Position numbers and translations under genes: made by a program
Notes under the pieces: model-generated
What the model saw: the letters and a program-made list of their open reading frames with translations, nothing else
What the model was told of the DNA's origin: nothing
The model's database searches: none
Assembly: GCF_023973825.1 (NCBI RefSeq)
Contig: NC_090114.1
Span: 682,001 to 746,000, forward strand
Origin: Plasmodium brasilianum
Taxonomy: Eukaryota; Apicomplexa; Aconoidasida; Haemosporida; Plasmodiidae
DNA length: 64,000 bases
Reading direction: 5' to 3'
In this document: in pieces, positions 34,888 through 46,237 of the stretch
Layout: each line of letters begins with the position of its first letter
Position numbering within the stretch: the stretch's first letter is position 1

Positions 34888-36360
34888 ATGAATTATGCAC
34901 CTTTTAGAAATATAAATTTACATTGTTATAGAAATGGAAATGGCAAGAAATCCTACAAAAGGATGTTGAACATTAGCTCAATCGAAAGCATCCATAACAT
35001 TAGAGACGTTAGAAATATAAGCAAATATGGTTACGTTACATCCATAACAAGGTTAACTAAGAATACCAGTGCTCCAATTTGTAAGAAGTGCAACTATGTT
35101 AGTAACACCTGCTGCAGTGGCAAGTACTCAATTGTGGGGGTCTCACTCGTAAGGTACGTACCCATTTCCACGACTAGTAATAACAACGGTAGTAGTAGCA
35201 GTAGAAGTGTTGAGAAAAAGAGGGCCCCCGACCAAAGCGTCGAAGATAAAGAAGGAAGCTCTAATAACTTGAGCGCTATTATTAACGTCAGTGAAAAAAG
35301 GGAACCAAATAATAGTAACAGCAGTAATATAAATGCAAATACAGAGGCTAACACTGCTTACTCAAATAAAGAGGCTAAGGGGGAAAATAATTTTATCTTT
35401 GAGGAGGGAAAAAAGAAGCGTTCTAAAATGAAAATAATAGGATATGTCCTCACCACTCTTGCCTGTTCATATATAATTTATAAAGTGTACAAAAACGATA
35501 TGAATTTATCCAAAGCAGAAGAGAGTATAATAAAAGATTTGGTTAATTTGATCTATACATATGAAGAAAAAATGAGTATTCAGAATTCTAAATTTGTTAC
35601 TTGTTTGAGTGAAAATTTAAACAAGCAAATTGCCATGTATTTCCTTCAGTTAGATGCAGATAAGAATTCGGGTTTTCTTATTAATGATGCTGTTAATTTT
35701 TTGTCAGAGTTAAATATAAGGGAGGACAATACAATTGTAAAAAATTTTATTAAAAATGGAAATGGCAAAACAACGGAATTAAAAAAACTATCAGGATGTT
35801 CATTACAACAATTTGCAGAATTAATAGAAAATTTAATATTAGTAAATAAAACAAAAAATGAAAATGACCAGGGGAACGATAAATCATATACTCTGCAAAA
35901 GAACGGAAGTTTTTACATTAACATTTTACAACAATATTTAAATATATTTGTTAATTTTTATAGAACAACAAATTTATATTTGTTTTTTCAAATGAAAAAA
36001 AATAATTCTTCACATAATGAAGAAAAGTTAGATAATTTGGAAATTCAAATATTGGACAAACTAGTCAAATATAATGAAAAATATGTGGACAAAAAAAATT
36101 TATCTCTAGATTATTTATTAAGTAAAGAGGAGCTGAATAATCTTAGAAAAAATAATATATCAAAAAGAAAAGATGAAGAAAAAGAATTATTATTAATTGA
36201 AAAAAAAAAACTTGAAGAAAAAATACAGCTACTTCTTCACGTACAGTTAAAAAAAAATCTAACAGAAACGGAAATTAAAAGGTTACATGATTTGAAGACC
36301 AAGTTACGAAATATTAAATACACTATAAAGAAGGAGGAACTGAAGAGGTATTTTTGCTGA
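34888..36360 (+). CDS. membrane-anchored single EF-hand protein, conserved Plasmodium type
   Basis: Single exon, 490 residues, start at the ATG at 34888. The N-terminus is basic with few acidic residues (MNYAPFRNINLHCYRNGNGK), compatible with a mitochondrial presequence. A Ser/Asn-rich linker (about residues 97-165) is followed by a basic patch and one hydrophobic helix at about 182-199 (IIGYVLTTLACSYIIYKV). The C-terminal half is helical and holds one clear EF-hand loop, DADKNSGFLIND (about 256-267), with Asp/Asp/Asn/Ser at calcium-ligand positions and the central Gly. A Lys/Glu/Leu coiled coil closes the protein (about 430-485). A calcium-responsive organelle-membrane protein is plausible, but I do not recognise a named family. 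It is head-to-head with the Sfi1-like gene. Confidence 0.88.
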   Translation: MNYAPFRNINLHCYRNGNGKKSYKRMLNISSIESIHNIRDVRNISKYGYVTSITRLTKNTSAPICKKCNYVSNTCCSGKYSIVGVSLVRYVPISTTSNNNGSSSSRSVEKKRAPDQSVEDKEGSSNNLSAIINVSEKREPNNSNSSNINANTEANTAYSNKEAKGENNFIFEEGKKKRSKMKIIGYVLTTLACSYIIYKVYKNDMNLSKAEESIIKDLVNLIYTYEEKMSIQNSKFVTCLSENLNKQIAMYFLQLDADKNSGFLINDAVNFLSELNIREDNTIVKNFIKNGNGKTTELKKLSGCSLQQFAELIENLILVNKTKNENDQGNDKSYTLQKNGSFYINILQQYLNIFVNFYRTTNLYLFFQMKKNNSSHNEEKLDNLEIQILDKLVKYNEKYVDKKNLSLDYLLSKEELNNLRKNNISKRKDEEKELLLIEKKKLEEKIQLLLHVQLKKNLTETEIKRLHDLKTKLRNIKYTIKKEELKRYFC

Positions 36361-36465
36361 TAAGAACGAATTTCGGTTCTTTCTAAATTATGGATACTGT
36401 TTTATGTGTTAATACCTTAGTTGAGGCGGTCTCATTGGGTATATACACATAAATGTAAACATCGT

Positions 36466-36517
<52 letters not shown>

Positions 36518-38876
36518 CATACATGTGTATTTATCTGTTCATATATGATAATGATACATTTGAAGTGTCTATTTAATTAGACTTTTCTTTTTAACGATCT
36601 TATAGTATTTTAGTTAATATAAAATGTTTTTGTATGCTCAATGCGCTTATCAATTTTTCACTTTATTTTTATTCTTTCTTGTTCCCCATTTTCTTTATAT
36701 CTTTCCTTTTACGTGTTTCACATACCTTTTTTGAACGAAAACGTGTATATATAATGAATATGTATACGACTATGTATATATGTATGCATTTTTATGTGCA
36801 TGTATATATGCATATGTGTACAGAACAATTATCAGCGTTTTTTATTAAAAAAAAAGGAAATGTTATGTGAATAAACATTTGTAATTTCCATGCTACATGA
36901 ACAAACAAGTACAAAACATAAAGGGCTTTGCAATCTACGTACGGATGTGATAAATTTATAAAAAAGTTTATCATCGATACATATATATATATTATATATG
37001 TGCTTAAAATGCGACACAATTTATGAAGTAAAAACGTATTCTCATTGTAGATAAGGGAGCATGCATATGAACAAATGAATAAAAAGCATGTATAAAATTA
37101 ATCATGTGTCATAAAACAAAAAAAAGAAAAATTTTAAGAAAGAGTAAATTAGTGCACGAGATCTTATTATTCTGCCACTAGGTATTAACACGTGCATAAT
37201 GCTCTTTTGCCATTTGGGAAAATATATAATTTTTATGAAAAAACGTGAATAGCTCGATCATCCTTTGTAATCTTTCTTATAACTTTCAACAACAATGAAA
37301 CGTAAAACAAAAAAAACTCACCAAAAAATATGTCTTACGAAAAATAAAACGCTCAAATTTGTTTTAGTTCATATTATGATATATTTATGAAATTTATATG
37401 AAAATGATAATGGGGAAAACTGCTAAAAGTTGGGAATTTCAATTTGTTCTGGCGCTAAATACGCAAAAATGTATGCATATATAAATACATGTAAATATAT
37501 ACAAATATAAAAATATACGTATATTTATATATATATATATATATATACATGTATATCTGTTTGGCCGCTTAAATTAATGCAATGTTTAACCTTGCCTGTT
37601 CAGGTGAATGGGAAAATGCGCAAATTTGTGTGAAAATTGTTCATAGATTAATGCATGCAAACTTACATGTAATATAAGTGCATATTAAGAAAATAAAAAA
37701 GGGAGAAAAAGTGGGAACAAAAGTAAAAAAAAAAGAAATAAAGAAAAAAATTGTTAAATGACATACAATGAAATGAAAAACACTCTTGAAAGACTTTCGA
37801 ATATAATATTTTTTTTTTTTTTTTTTTTTAAATTCACAAAACATATAATTTGCACGCAGCAAAAAAATGTTCGTTAAAATGCAGATTAATATTATGTATT
37901 CAGAATATTATTAACAGTTAATGTAAAAAAATCAAAAAATTTCGATAAAACGCAGACATGTTAACATTTTTCGCATTACATGTATGAACATGTTTTTATT
38001 TATTATTTATTATTTTTTGACAATTATCTTTTTTTTTTTTTTTTTAATAATGTAAGATTAATGCTATTTTTATCCTTTATTGTGCATATTTCTTGTTTCA
38101 CTGTTTTTTTAAATTTGTCTGTAAAGTATGTATCTATATGTATGTATATAAATATGTATATATATGTGTAAATATGTATTTATATGTATAAATATGTATT
38201 TATATGGGTAAATACGTATTTATATTTGTTTACATGTGTGTATATGCGTTTACATGTTCATATGTGTGTTTATATATCCATGTATTATGCATACATACAA
38301 CAAAATAAAGAATAACAAAACAATGCTACATGTTTTCAATACTATAATTTGTAGCATATTTGTGTCCCACCTTTTTTTTATTTATCAACAAAATAAAGGT
38401 AAAAACAAAGGTATATACAATCATTTAGAGCAATTTATAAACATATAAAAACACACACAAACACATACAAACATATACAAACACATACAAACATATACAA
38501 ATACATATAAACATATACAAATACATATAAACATATACAAATACATATAAACATATACAAATACATATAAACATATACAAGCAAACGTTTTTTTTTTTTA
38601 TCTTTTTTCTGATTTATCAATTTTACTACCCCCTTTGACCTTTTCTACATGTTATAACCGTTAACGTTAGCTGTCAACACATCTTAATGTACCTCAATAT
38701 AGTTCAATATATTTCAGTATATTCAAATATACCTCAATATATTTCAATGTACTTTAATTTATTTCAAAATATTTTAATATATTTTTAATTCAACCCTCTT
38801 ATAATAATAACCATACCGTTGAACGAGTGTCCATGTTCTTATTAAGCTTACTATTATATTATATGAAATCTATAAA
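36361..38876. other. intergenic region upstream of the coiled-coil gene
   Basis: A 2.5-kb tandem-orientation spacer. It contains TA runs (36468-36510, 37529-37546), dT tracts (37809-37828, 38029-38045) and an ACATATACAAATACATATAA array at 38450-38580. No gene seen. Confidence 0.65.
38450..38580. repeat. tandem ACATATACAAATACATATAA array
   Basis: A 20-bp unit, about six copies, the first half in an ACACATACAA variant. It lies about 300 bases upstream of the coiled-coil gene. Confidence 0.85.
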
Positions 38877-41800
38877 ATGAATGATGTTTTAAAATGTAAA
38901 AAGAGAATTCGAGAGGGGAGTAATGTGAACAATACACCATGTTGGACATCATATCATGAGGTGGACAATTATGTCAAGCGGGATGATTATATTATGAGAA
39001 AAAGAGAAAAAATAAGAAATATTTGCAAAAAAATAAATAATTTCAGAAATAAAATATGTAACTCAAGTGAATATTTTAAATTCGTTGAGATATTATTTAA
39101 CAAAGCTGGAAAAAAGTGTGTTCCAAAAAAAAAAAATAAAAATAAAATAAATAAATCCCCTCAAAATAATGAAAAAAAAAAATGGTGCATATCATCAAAT
39201 GATATATTTTTTAATGGGTATATAAGTCATGTAGAAATTTTTGATAGCAAAAAGTTTCATTTATTTTTTGATAAATATTTCTATATAAATAATGAGAAAG
39301 AGAAGGAGAAAAAAGAAAGTACTAATCCAAGTTACGAGGATGTTTTAGAAAGGAACAAGCGGAATACTTCTTCATGCACGAACAGTAGCACAATAGAAAG
39401 AATAAACATAATGCAAACATCTAAATCTAAGGAGGAATACAAAAAATCATATAGAAAAAAAAATGGAAAGGGTGTTAATAATACAGAGGATGTGACAAGT
39501 AAGAAGAAGGAAGAATATACTTTTAAAAAAACAGAAAAAACGAATGACACATTTTTTGATACTTGCTATAATGAAGAGTTATCCTGTATAGACAATGTAG
39601 GAAGTACAGAAGTATTTACTACATCTGATAATAGAAGAATAAGGAGAAGAGAAAAAACGCAGATAAGTAGTTGTGATAATGGTAGCAACAGTCCCTTTAT
39701 GAAGAGAAGAAAAGTAATCAAATACGAAAACAACATGAATACAATGCTAGTATCATCAGATAACTTTAAAAATTGTATATGCAAATTGTCAAAAGGAATA
39801 GACAACAAAATTGTGAATAGCAAACAATATTATACAAATAGTCATGAAGAAGTGAGACCAGGAAAAAGTGATAGACTTAACAATACGTATTATATCAGAA
39901 AAAGGATTATCATATTTAAAATAGAAAATATATTGTTCGATAGTGTTCATACTGAACAGGAGCAATTGTTGTATCGAGTCGATAAATCAGTCGAATATGC
40001 ATTCAAAGATAGTAGGGATAATAAGGAGCAGGAGCTGCATCCAAAGCAGCAGTCGCATCATCAGAATAATAAAGAAGTAGCAAAAAAACAAATATACAGT
40101 TATGATAACACGAAGGAAAGATTGCAGTCACCAAACATTACACAAAACAGTGGTGAATTAAATAAAAGTAGTCATTATAAAAATGCAGCAAATGGAAATA
40201 TAGATGAGTTTAAAAAAAATGTGCTATTTTTTTATAACATGTTTTTAAAATTGTCTCTACATATTAACACATTATTTAGTACATGCATAGAATTATTGAA
40301 ATACGATTTTTCAGACTTGAGCTATAAAAGTAAGGCATTATCACATGACTCTAAAATGTTAATTACGCTAATAAATACATATCAAAAGCAAGAAAAGTTA
40401 GTCATAAATTATAGTAAGTACATTTTATATATAGCAAAAAGGTGCATTCTACGTAATAACAGTACGAAAAAAGGTATAATGATGGGTGACAGAGGCAGCC
40501 GCATAATAACAGTTGGTGAGTTGTTGACCATCCGAAAATTAATAAGAATTCTTTTAAAATGGAAAAATATGGATGTAAATATTTCAGTCAAGTTTACCCG
40601 ATACGAAATGAGAAATAAGAAAAATGTTTACAAAATAGAGATAGTAAATCATCGTCTAATTAAATATAATTTTGTACTAAGGAAAATTTACTTTTGCAAA
40701 TATAACAATAAAATTATAATATATTTACGAAGGCTCTTATCCTTATTGCATCATTCGTATTCCGATGATACGCGCACAAATACAGGTGCAGCTCTGATAA
40801 AGGAATATTCTGTGTGTAATGAAAATGAAAGTGGACTAAAGGAAAGGAATGTATCTAATGAAGAACTAAAAAATATGAGGCCTTCTCATAATGCGCTCAG
40901 TTCTGTATCTACATTTACAGGTTTTAATGTAAAAAATTGTTTGAAGGAACATGAGGAATCAGCTAACATCAAGGAAGTGGAAAATTTGAAGGAAAAGGGG
41001 GAAAGCCAAAGTATCAGCGGAATGAGCAGAAGTAGCATCGGTAGAAACGGTAGTAACAGTAGAAGTAGTAATGAAGATGATATTAACAACAACGTAAGCA
41101 GCAGTAACAATAGAAACAGTAACGATGGGAACGGTAACGTGAACGCAGCAGGCTTTTCATCCTTAAATTATGAACAGGAGTTAAATATTAATCAGCTGCA
41201 AATTATAATTTATCTAAACAATATTTTAACAAAAGAAGTTAACTACAGTGACATGTTGAGAATGCAATCTAAACTTCAGGAAGAACAAATTAATGAGGTA
41301 TTTCTTGAAATAAAAAATATTTACAATTTTTTAGTTCCGAAGGATGACTTAGCACAAAAGGAAGCACATAATATAGTTCAACATAAAAAAAATCATTTAG
41401 CGGAACACGATACGTCAAATGCACATAGAAAGCATTCAAAATTTGTGCATTTTAAAAAGCAGTTATTAAAGGCTTCTTTCCATGATAATATGCACCTAGT
41501 AGATGAAGAACCACATAGTGTGAAGCAATACAAGTGTGCAGCGACTCCCCAGAGTGCAGAATTTTTTAGTATAAACCTTAATTTGATTCATGGTAGTAGT
41601 AGGAGCACTAGCAGCTGCGGTATCTGTAGCGGTAATAGTACACTTGAATGTCATGGAGCATGTGTTGATGGAATGAAAAATGAACAAGGTGTTAATGACT
41701 TGTCCATATGTTGTAGAGATAACGAAGAGAATACAGATGAGAGAGAAACCTTTGAGGAAGAAATAGATTATCTTTTTATAAAAAAGGAAAAAAAAAAATT

Positions 41801-44800
41801 GAAACATAAAATGAAACAAAAATTGAAACAAAAAATGAAACATAAAATGAAACATAAAATGAAACAAAAAATGAAACAAAAAATAAAAAAAAAAATAAAA
41901 AAAAAAAATAATGTATGTATCTTAAAAAATATGATAAAAAGTATTCTAATCTACCTAGTCAAATACCATGGTAACAGTTGTAAGGAATGTATAACTAAAA
42001 GAGTAGAAGTGGAAGAGAGAAGAGAAGAGGAACATCTAAGTGAAGTGCCACAAGGAAGAAACAATAATATAAAGGATGAATCAGAAATAACAAAAAGAGA
42101 AAATTCGACGCTCTATGATTTTTTAGAAAGAGAGAAGAAGATCATTGATGAGCTTAGAAAAGAAATAAAAAAGAAAAATAATGTTATTAATGAAATAAAC
42201 ATCAATTTAGAAAGAGAAAAGGAAAAGAATCAAGAAATGCATTTACTGGTTGAAAAAGAAAAAATTATTAATGACGTAATTATGAAAGAGTTACAGAATG
42301 AACAGAAAATAAGGAATGAATTGAACCAACAACTGAGAAGAGAAAAGGAGGAAAAGTCGAATATAAGGATAGAATTAATAAAAGAAATAGAAACGAATAA
42401 AAAAGTTTCTAATGAATTGTACGGGAGTAAAAGAATGAACAATGAGTTGGATGAGCAATTAGAAAGTGTAAGAAAAATGAACAATGATGGTAGTTCGGAA
42501 TTACAGGGGGAAAAAGAAGTGAATGGTAGACTAAAGATAGAACTGGAAGAAGAAAAAGAAGTGAATGGTAGACTAAAGATCGAACTGGAAGAAGAAAAAG
42601 AAGTGAATGGTAGACTAAAGATCGAACTGGAAGAAGAAAAAGAAATGAGTGGTAGACTAAATACCGAACTGGAAGAAGAAAAAGAAATGAGTGGTAGACT
42701 AAAGACCGAACTGGAAGAAGAAAAAGAAATGAGTGGTAGACTAAAGACCGAACTGGAAGAAGAAAAAGAAATGAGTGGTAGACTAAAGACCGAACTGGAA
42801 GAAGAAAAAGAAATGAGTGGTAGACTAAAGACCGAACTGGAAGAAGAAAAAGAAGTGAATGGTAGACTAAAAATCGAACTGGAAGAAGAAAAAGAAGTGA
42901 ATGGTAGACTAAAAATCGAACTGGAAGAAGAAAAAGAAGTGAATGGTAGACTAATGATCGAACTAGATGAAGAAAAAGAAATGAGTGGTAGACTAAAGAC
43001 CGAACTGGAAGAAGAAAAAGTAGTGAGTGGAAACCTAAGGATAAAATTAGACAGAGAGAAGGAAGCCTTTGTTGATGTTAGCTTAGCATTAGATAAGGAA
43101 AAAAAAAAATATATCGATATGTGTAAAGAATTAGAGGAAAAAGAAGAAATGAACAACGAATTGAGTACGGAATTGTTGAATGCAAAGAAAGCAAGTGCTG
43201 AATCGAACATCGAATTAGAAAGAAGAGTGTATACAGAAATGGAGGAAGAATTAGCCAAAGAAAGAGAAGTTAGCGCACACCTGAGGGTAGAGAAGCAAGC
43301 GGAAAAGGAAGCGAAGGATCGCTTGAATGAAGAACTGCAAGCAGTAAAGAAGTTCAGTACTGATTTAAACGTCGAACTGCAGGTTGAGAAAAACAAAACG
43401 AAGGAACAGAATGTTAAGATAAAGGAGCAAGAGTCATTAATCGAAAAAATGATGGAGAAATTACAGCATAAGCAAAATAGACTCAACCATATGAAAATAA
43501 ATGAGGAAGAAAAGGAAACTAAAGATGGAGCAAAAATAAAGGATGCTTCTGAACAGAGTCAGATGGAAGAAAAGAAAGTAAGAATCGTAAATATGACTAT
43601 GCAAAATAGTAATGAAAAACATATGAGTAGTGTTAAGAAGGGGTGTAGTAGCAACGGTGACAATGAGGAGGAGCATAGTGAAGAGTACGACAAGCTGTAC
43701 TATTCATACATAGAAACAGTAATAAAAAAGGAAGATTTAGAAAAAGAATATGAATATATGATGAAACACCTTGATGGGAAGATGAACACGTTTGATAAGA
43801 ATGTAGAATATTTTGACGAAAAAATAATACATTATAAAAATGTATGTAATAATTATGAACAGAGATTTATATACATAAGTAAGTATATCAACACGTTTGA
43901 AAAAATCATTAGCGATATTGAGAAAATTGAATATATAAAGAAAGACATTATATTACAAAATAAAATAAATAAAATAAAAATTATTTTAAAAGAAATAAAT
44001 ATAAATGATCCCATTGAAATTGTCGGAACAGACAATTTGTTATTTGATCAAATTTTAGACGAAAAAAATAAACTATTAGAAAAATATGAAAATGAGGATA
44101 AGGAAAAAGTAAAAGAAAAAGATACCCATATGAACGACTTAAATGATGAATTAAAAAAATACATGGATGAACTGAGCTTTAAGACTGTCAATGATCTTTT
44201 CTCTTTTCATTTATGTGTTTTAGACGAATTAAATTTGATGAAGAAATATTACAACCAATTAGTGGAAGAGAATGTAATGAAAAATAGAGAATATGAAAAT
44301 AATTTTTTAAAATTAAATAAATCCTTAGAAAATAAGGAAAAAGAAATTATTACATCCAGGGAGAACTGCAAGTCCTTACTGCTAGAAGTGAACAACTTAA
44401 AATACATCCTCAATGAATTGTTTGCATGTGAGGTGAGTAAAAAGGGTGTGGAAGTGGACGCTATAAAAGAGGAAGCAACTAAGAAGGAAGTGGGTACTAT
44501 AAGGGATATGGCAACTGCAAAAGAGACAGCAGCTACAATGGAGATATCCACCATGAACATAACCACAGACGGAGATGAAGTCGATATTTTCTTAAAAACC
44601 AATGAAAGAACCTCACTGGTAAGTAATGTTATATCAGAGTATAGTAATAACACAAAAATGGGAAGGAGATCGACAAGGATCAAAAGTGAAAATAAAAACG
44701 AAATAGTGGACCAAAAAAAAAGAGAAAGATTGGGCGAAAAGATAAGCGAAAAATCGGACGAAAAGATAAGCGAAAAATCGGGCGAAAAGATAAGCGAAAA

Positions 44801-45140
44801 ATCGGGCGAAAAGATAAGCGAAAAATCGGGCGAAAAGATAAGCGAAAAATCGGGCGAAAAGATAAGCGAAAAATCGGGCGAAAAGATAAGCGAAACATCG
44901 GATGAAAAGATAAGCGAAAAATCAGGCGAAAAGATAAGCGAACAATCTGGCGAAAAGATAAGCGAAAAATCGAACAAAAAGATAAGCGAAAAATCAAACA
45001 AAAAGATAAGCGAAAAATCGAACAAAAAAAAAGGTAAAAATAACCCCCTCCCCCCAAGAGGCAGTTTACTGACGGAGGCAAAAACAAAAAGAGGGGGTTC
45101 CAGAAAATATCAGTTAAGGAGTAGTAATAGAAAAAGATAA
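38877..45140 (+). CDS. giant coiled-coil protein with 14-residue repeats, function unknown
   Basis: Single exon, 2,087 residues, uninterrupted. The N-terminal third is Asn/Ser/Lys-rich with a few conserved-looking blocks. A basic KMKHKMKQ repeat lies at 41795-41905. Long coiled coil runs from about residue 1075. Its core (42508-43030) is about 13 tandem copies of a 14-residue unit, ELEEEKEVNGRLKI or ELEEEKEMSGRLKT, i.e. exactly two heptads per unit. After further coiled coil the C-terminus carries an 8-residue repeat, GEKISEKS (44740-45030), and a strongly basic tail (KYQLRSSNRKR). No enzyme motif or membrane segment is seen. Architecture suggests a structural or scaffold protein, perhaps cytoskeletal or spindle-associated; that is inference. 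The long antisense Ser/Phe-rich frames over the repeats are shadows. Confidence 0.93.
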   Translation: MNDVLKCKKRIREGSNVNNTPCWTSYHEVDNYVKRDDYIMRKREKIRNICKKINNFRNKICNSSEYFKFVEILFNKAGKKCVPKKKNKNKINKSPQNNEKKKWCISSNDIFFNGYISHVEIFDSKKFHLFFDKYFYINNEKEKEKKESTNPSYEDVLERNKRNTSSCTNSSTIERINIMQTSKSKEEYKKSYRKKNGKGVNNTEDVTSKKKEEYTFKKTEKTNDTFFDTCYNEELSCIDNVGSTEVFTTSDNRRIRRREKTQISSCDNGSNSPFMKRRKVIKYENNMNTMLVSSDNFKNCICKLSKGIDNKIVNSKQYYTNSHEEVRPGKSDRLNNTYYIRKRIIIFKIENILFDSVHTEQEQLLYRVDKSVEYAFKDSRDNKEQELHPKQQSHHQNNKEVAKKQIYSYDNTKERLQSPNITQNSGELNKSSHYKNAANGNIDEFKKNVLFFYNMFLKLSLHINTLFSTCIELLKYDFSDLSYKSKALSHDSKMLITLINTYQKQEKLVINYSKYILYIAKRCILRNNSTKKGIMMGDRGSRIITVGELLTIRKLIRILLKWKNMDVNISVKFTRYEMRNKKNVYKIEIVNHRLIKYNFVLRKIYFCKYNNKIIIYLRRLLSLLHHSYSDDTRTNTGAALIKEYSVCNENESGLKERNVSNEELKNMRPSHNALSSVSTFTGFNVKNCLKEHEESANIKEVENLKEKGESQSISGMSRSSIGRNGSNSRSSNEDDINNNVSSSNNRNSNDGNGNVNAAGFSSLNYEQELNINQLQIIIYLNNILTKEVNYSDMLRMQSKLQEEQINEVFLEIKNIYNFLVPKDDLAQKEAHNIVQHKKNHLAEHDTSNAHRKHSKFVHFKKQLLKASFHDNMHLVDEEPHSVKQYKCAATPQSAEFFSINLNLIHGSSRSTSSCGICSGNSTLECHGACVDGMKNEQGVNDLSICCRDNEENTDERETFEEEIDYLFIKKEKKKLKHKMKQKLKQKMKHKMKHKMKQKMKQKIKKKIKKKNNVCILKNMIKSILIYLVKYHGNSCKECITKRVEVEERREEEHLSEVPQGRNNNIKDESEITKRENSTLYDFLEREKKIIDELRKEIKKKNNVINEININLEREKEKNQEMHLLVEKEKIINDVIMKELQNEQKIRNELNQQLRREKEEKSNIRIELIKEIETNKKVSNELYGSKRMNNELDEQLESVRKMNNDGSSELQGEKEVNGRLKIELEEEKEVNGRLKIELEEEKEVNGRLKIELEEEKEMSGRLNTELEEEKEMSGRLKTELEEEKEMSGRLKTELEEEKEMSGRLKTELEEEKEMSGRLKTELEEEKEVNGRLKIELEEEKEVNGRLKIELEEEKEVNGRLMIELDEEKEMSGRLKTELEEEKVVSGNLRIKLDREKEAFVDVSLALDKEKKKYIDMCKELEEKEEMNNELSTELLNAKKASAESNIELERRVYTEMEEELAKEREVSAHLRVEKQAEKEAKDRLNEELQAVKKFSTDLNVELQVEKNKTKEQNVKIKEQESLIEKMMEKLQHKQNRLNHMKINEEEKETKDGAKIKDASEQSQMEEKKVRIVNMTMQNSNEKHMSSVKKGCSSNGDNEEEHSEEYDKLYYSYIETVIKKEDLEKEYEYMMKHLDGKMNTFDKNVEYFDEKIIHYKNVCNNYEQRFIYISKYINTFEKIISDIEKIEYIKKDIILQNKINKIKIILKEININDPIEIVGTDNLLFDQILDEKNKLLEKYENEDKEKVKEKDTHMNDLNDELKKYMDELSFKTVNDLFSFHLCVLDELNLMKKYYNQLVEENVMKNREYENNFLKLNKSLENKEKEIITSRENCKSLLLEVNNLKYILNELFACEVSKKGVEVDAIKEEATKKEVGTIRDMATAKETAATMEISTMNITTDGDEVDIFLKTNERTSLVSNVISEYSNNTKMGRRSTRIKSENKNEIVDQKKRERLGEKISEKSDEKISEKSGEKISEKSGEKISEKSGEKISEKSGEKISEKSGEKISETSDEKISEKSGEKISEQSGEKISEKSNKKISEKSNKKISEKSNKKKGKNNPLPPRGSLLTEAKTKRGGSRKYQLRSSNRKR
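42508..43030 (+). repeat. 42-bp coding repeat, double-heptad unit
   Basis: About 13 tandem 42-base units inside the coiled-coil gene. EVNGRLKI types flank a block of EMSGRLKT types with nearly identical DNA, a sign of recent unit amplification or conversion. Confidence 0.93.
44738..45030 (+). repeat. 24-bp coding repeat (GEKISEKS)
   Basis: About twelve 24-base units, GGCGAAAAGATAAGCGAAAA-type, with ETSD, EQSG and EKSN variants towards the 3' end. Confidence 0.93.
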
Positions 45141-46237
45141 AGAAGTAATACTTTTTCATTTTAAAAGAACGGTTAACTAAACATATTTCATTGTCGTTTC
45201 CTCATTAGTGTTATGTGATGAAGATGAAAAATCAACAGCAGAATATTAAAAAAAAAAAAAAAAAAAATAGCGATTAATTCAGCATATACACGTAATTAAC
45301 AATTTATGGATATATTTTTAAGAAAATAAAAATATAAAATTCAGCATTTTCATAATACGTTATTACGTTTCAAGTTGTCTTCCACGTGGGGTAAAGAATA
45401 AGCAAAAATGTGCGCCCGGAAATAGGGCTATATGCATAAAGTATACCTACATACATAATATGTACATATATATGTATGTATTTATATATGTTCATATGAG
45501 CTTTGATTTTTTTTTTTTTTTTGATTTTGCTAGACCAGCAATGCTTCCCTTCCCCTTTTTAATTACCTTTCAGCTGCATGGTAACTTAAAGGTTTTTTCT
45601 TTTTTTTTATCTTTTTTTTTTTTATTTCTCTTTTTTTCTCCTTTTTTTTTTTTTTTATAATTCTTGCTCTATCGTTTATGTTTTATGAATTATCATGAAT
45701 AGACTATTCTTCAAAAATACGAAGTTTCAAACAAGCTGCTATTTTTTTTTCGTCCAAAAAAGAGGGAACCCAGGAGCCTTGGTTTATACTTAGACATGCG
45801 TGTGCACATGAGAAAAGTGTATATATTTATTTATACGTACGAGTAAAAACGCTTAAAAACGCTTAAAAATGCTTAAAAACGAAAAAAAGATAATAATTGC
45901 TCGGAACAACCTAAACACTTAAACGTGTATTTTTCCAAAAATGTTCCTCCCCTTTCTGTTCGAGGATGACCAACAATTTTGTTTTTAAGCATATAAGCGG
46001 TTATTTAAAAAAAAAAAAAAAAAAAGTTTTAATATAAAACTTAAGAATACAAAACAAATATTGAAAAATGAAAATACAATAATTAAAAATGCGTTAATTT
46101 AAAAAAAATATAAAAAAAAAAAAGAAAAAGAAAAATTCTCTTTTTAACTATCTATTTATTTTTATTTTTTATTTTTTTTCCCCTCTTTAAATACGGGTAC
46201 AAAACACATATCACAAAAAATTTAACGGCAAACCAAA
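45141..46237. other. convergent intergenic region
   Basis: 3' flanks of the coiled-coil gene (+) and the prenol kinase gene (-). dA/dT tracts and A-rich sequence only. Confidence 0.65.

Noticed and set aside
42230..43486. 418-codon antisense Ser/Phe-rich frame
   Set aside because: It is the mirror of the Glu/Lys-rich coiled-coil repeat on the plus strand and has no independent features.
44249..45025. Antisense 258-codon frame over the GEKISEKS repeat, and the overlapping 159-codon frame
   Set aside because: Both arise from the 24-bp repeat, which keeps every frame open.
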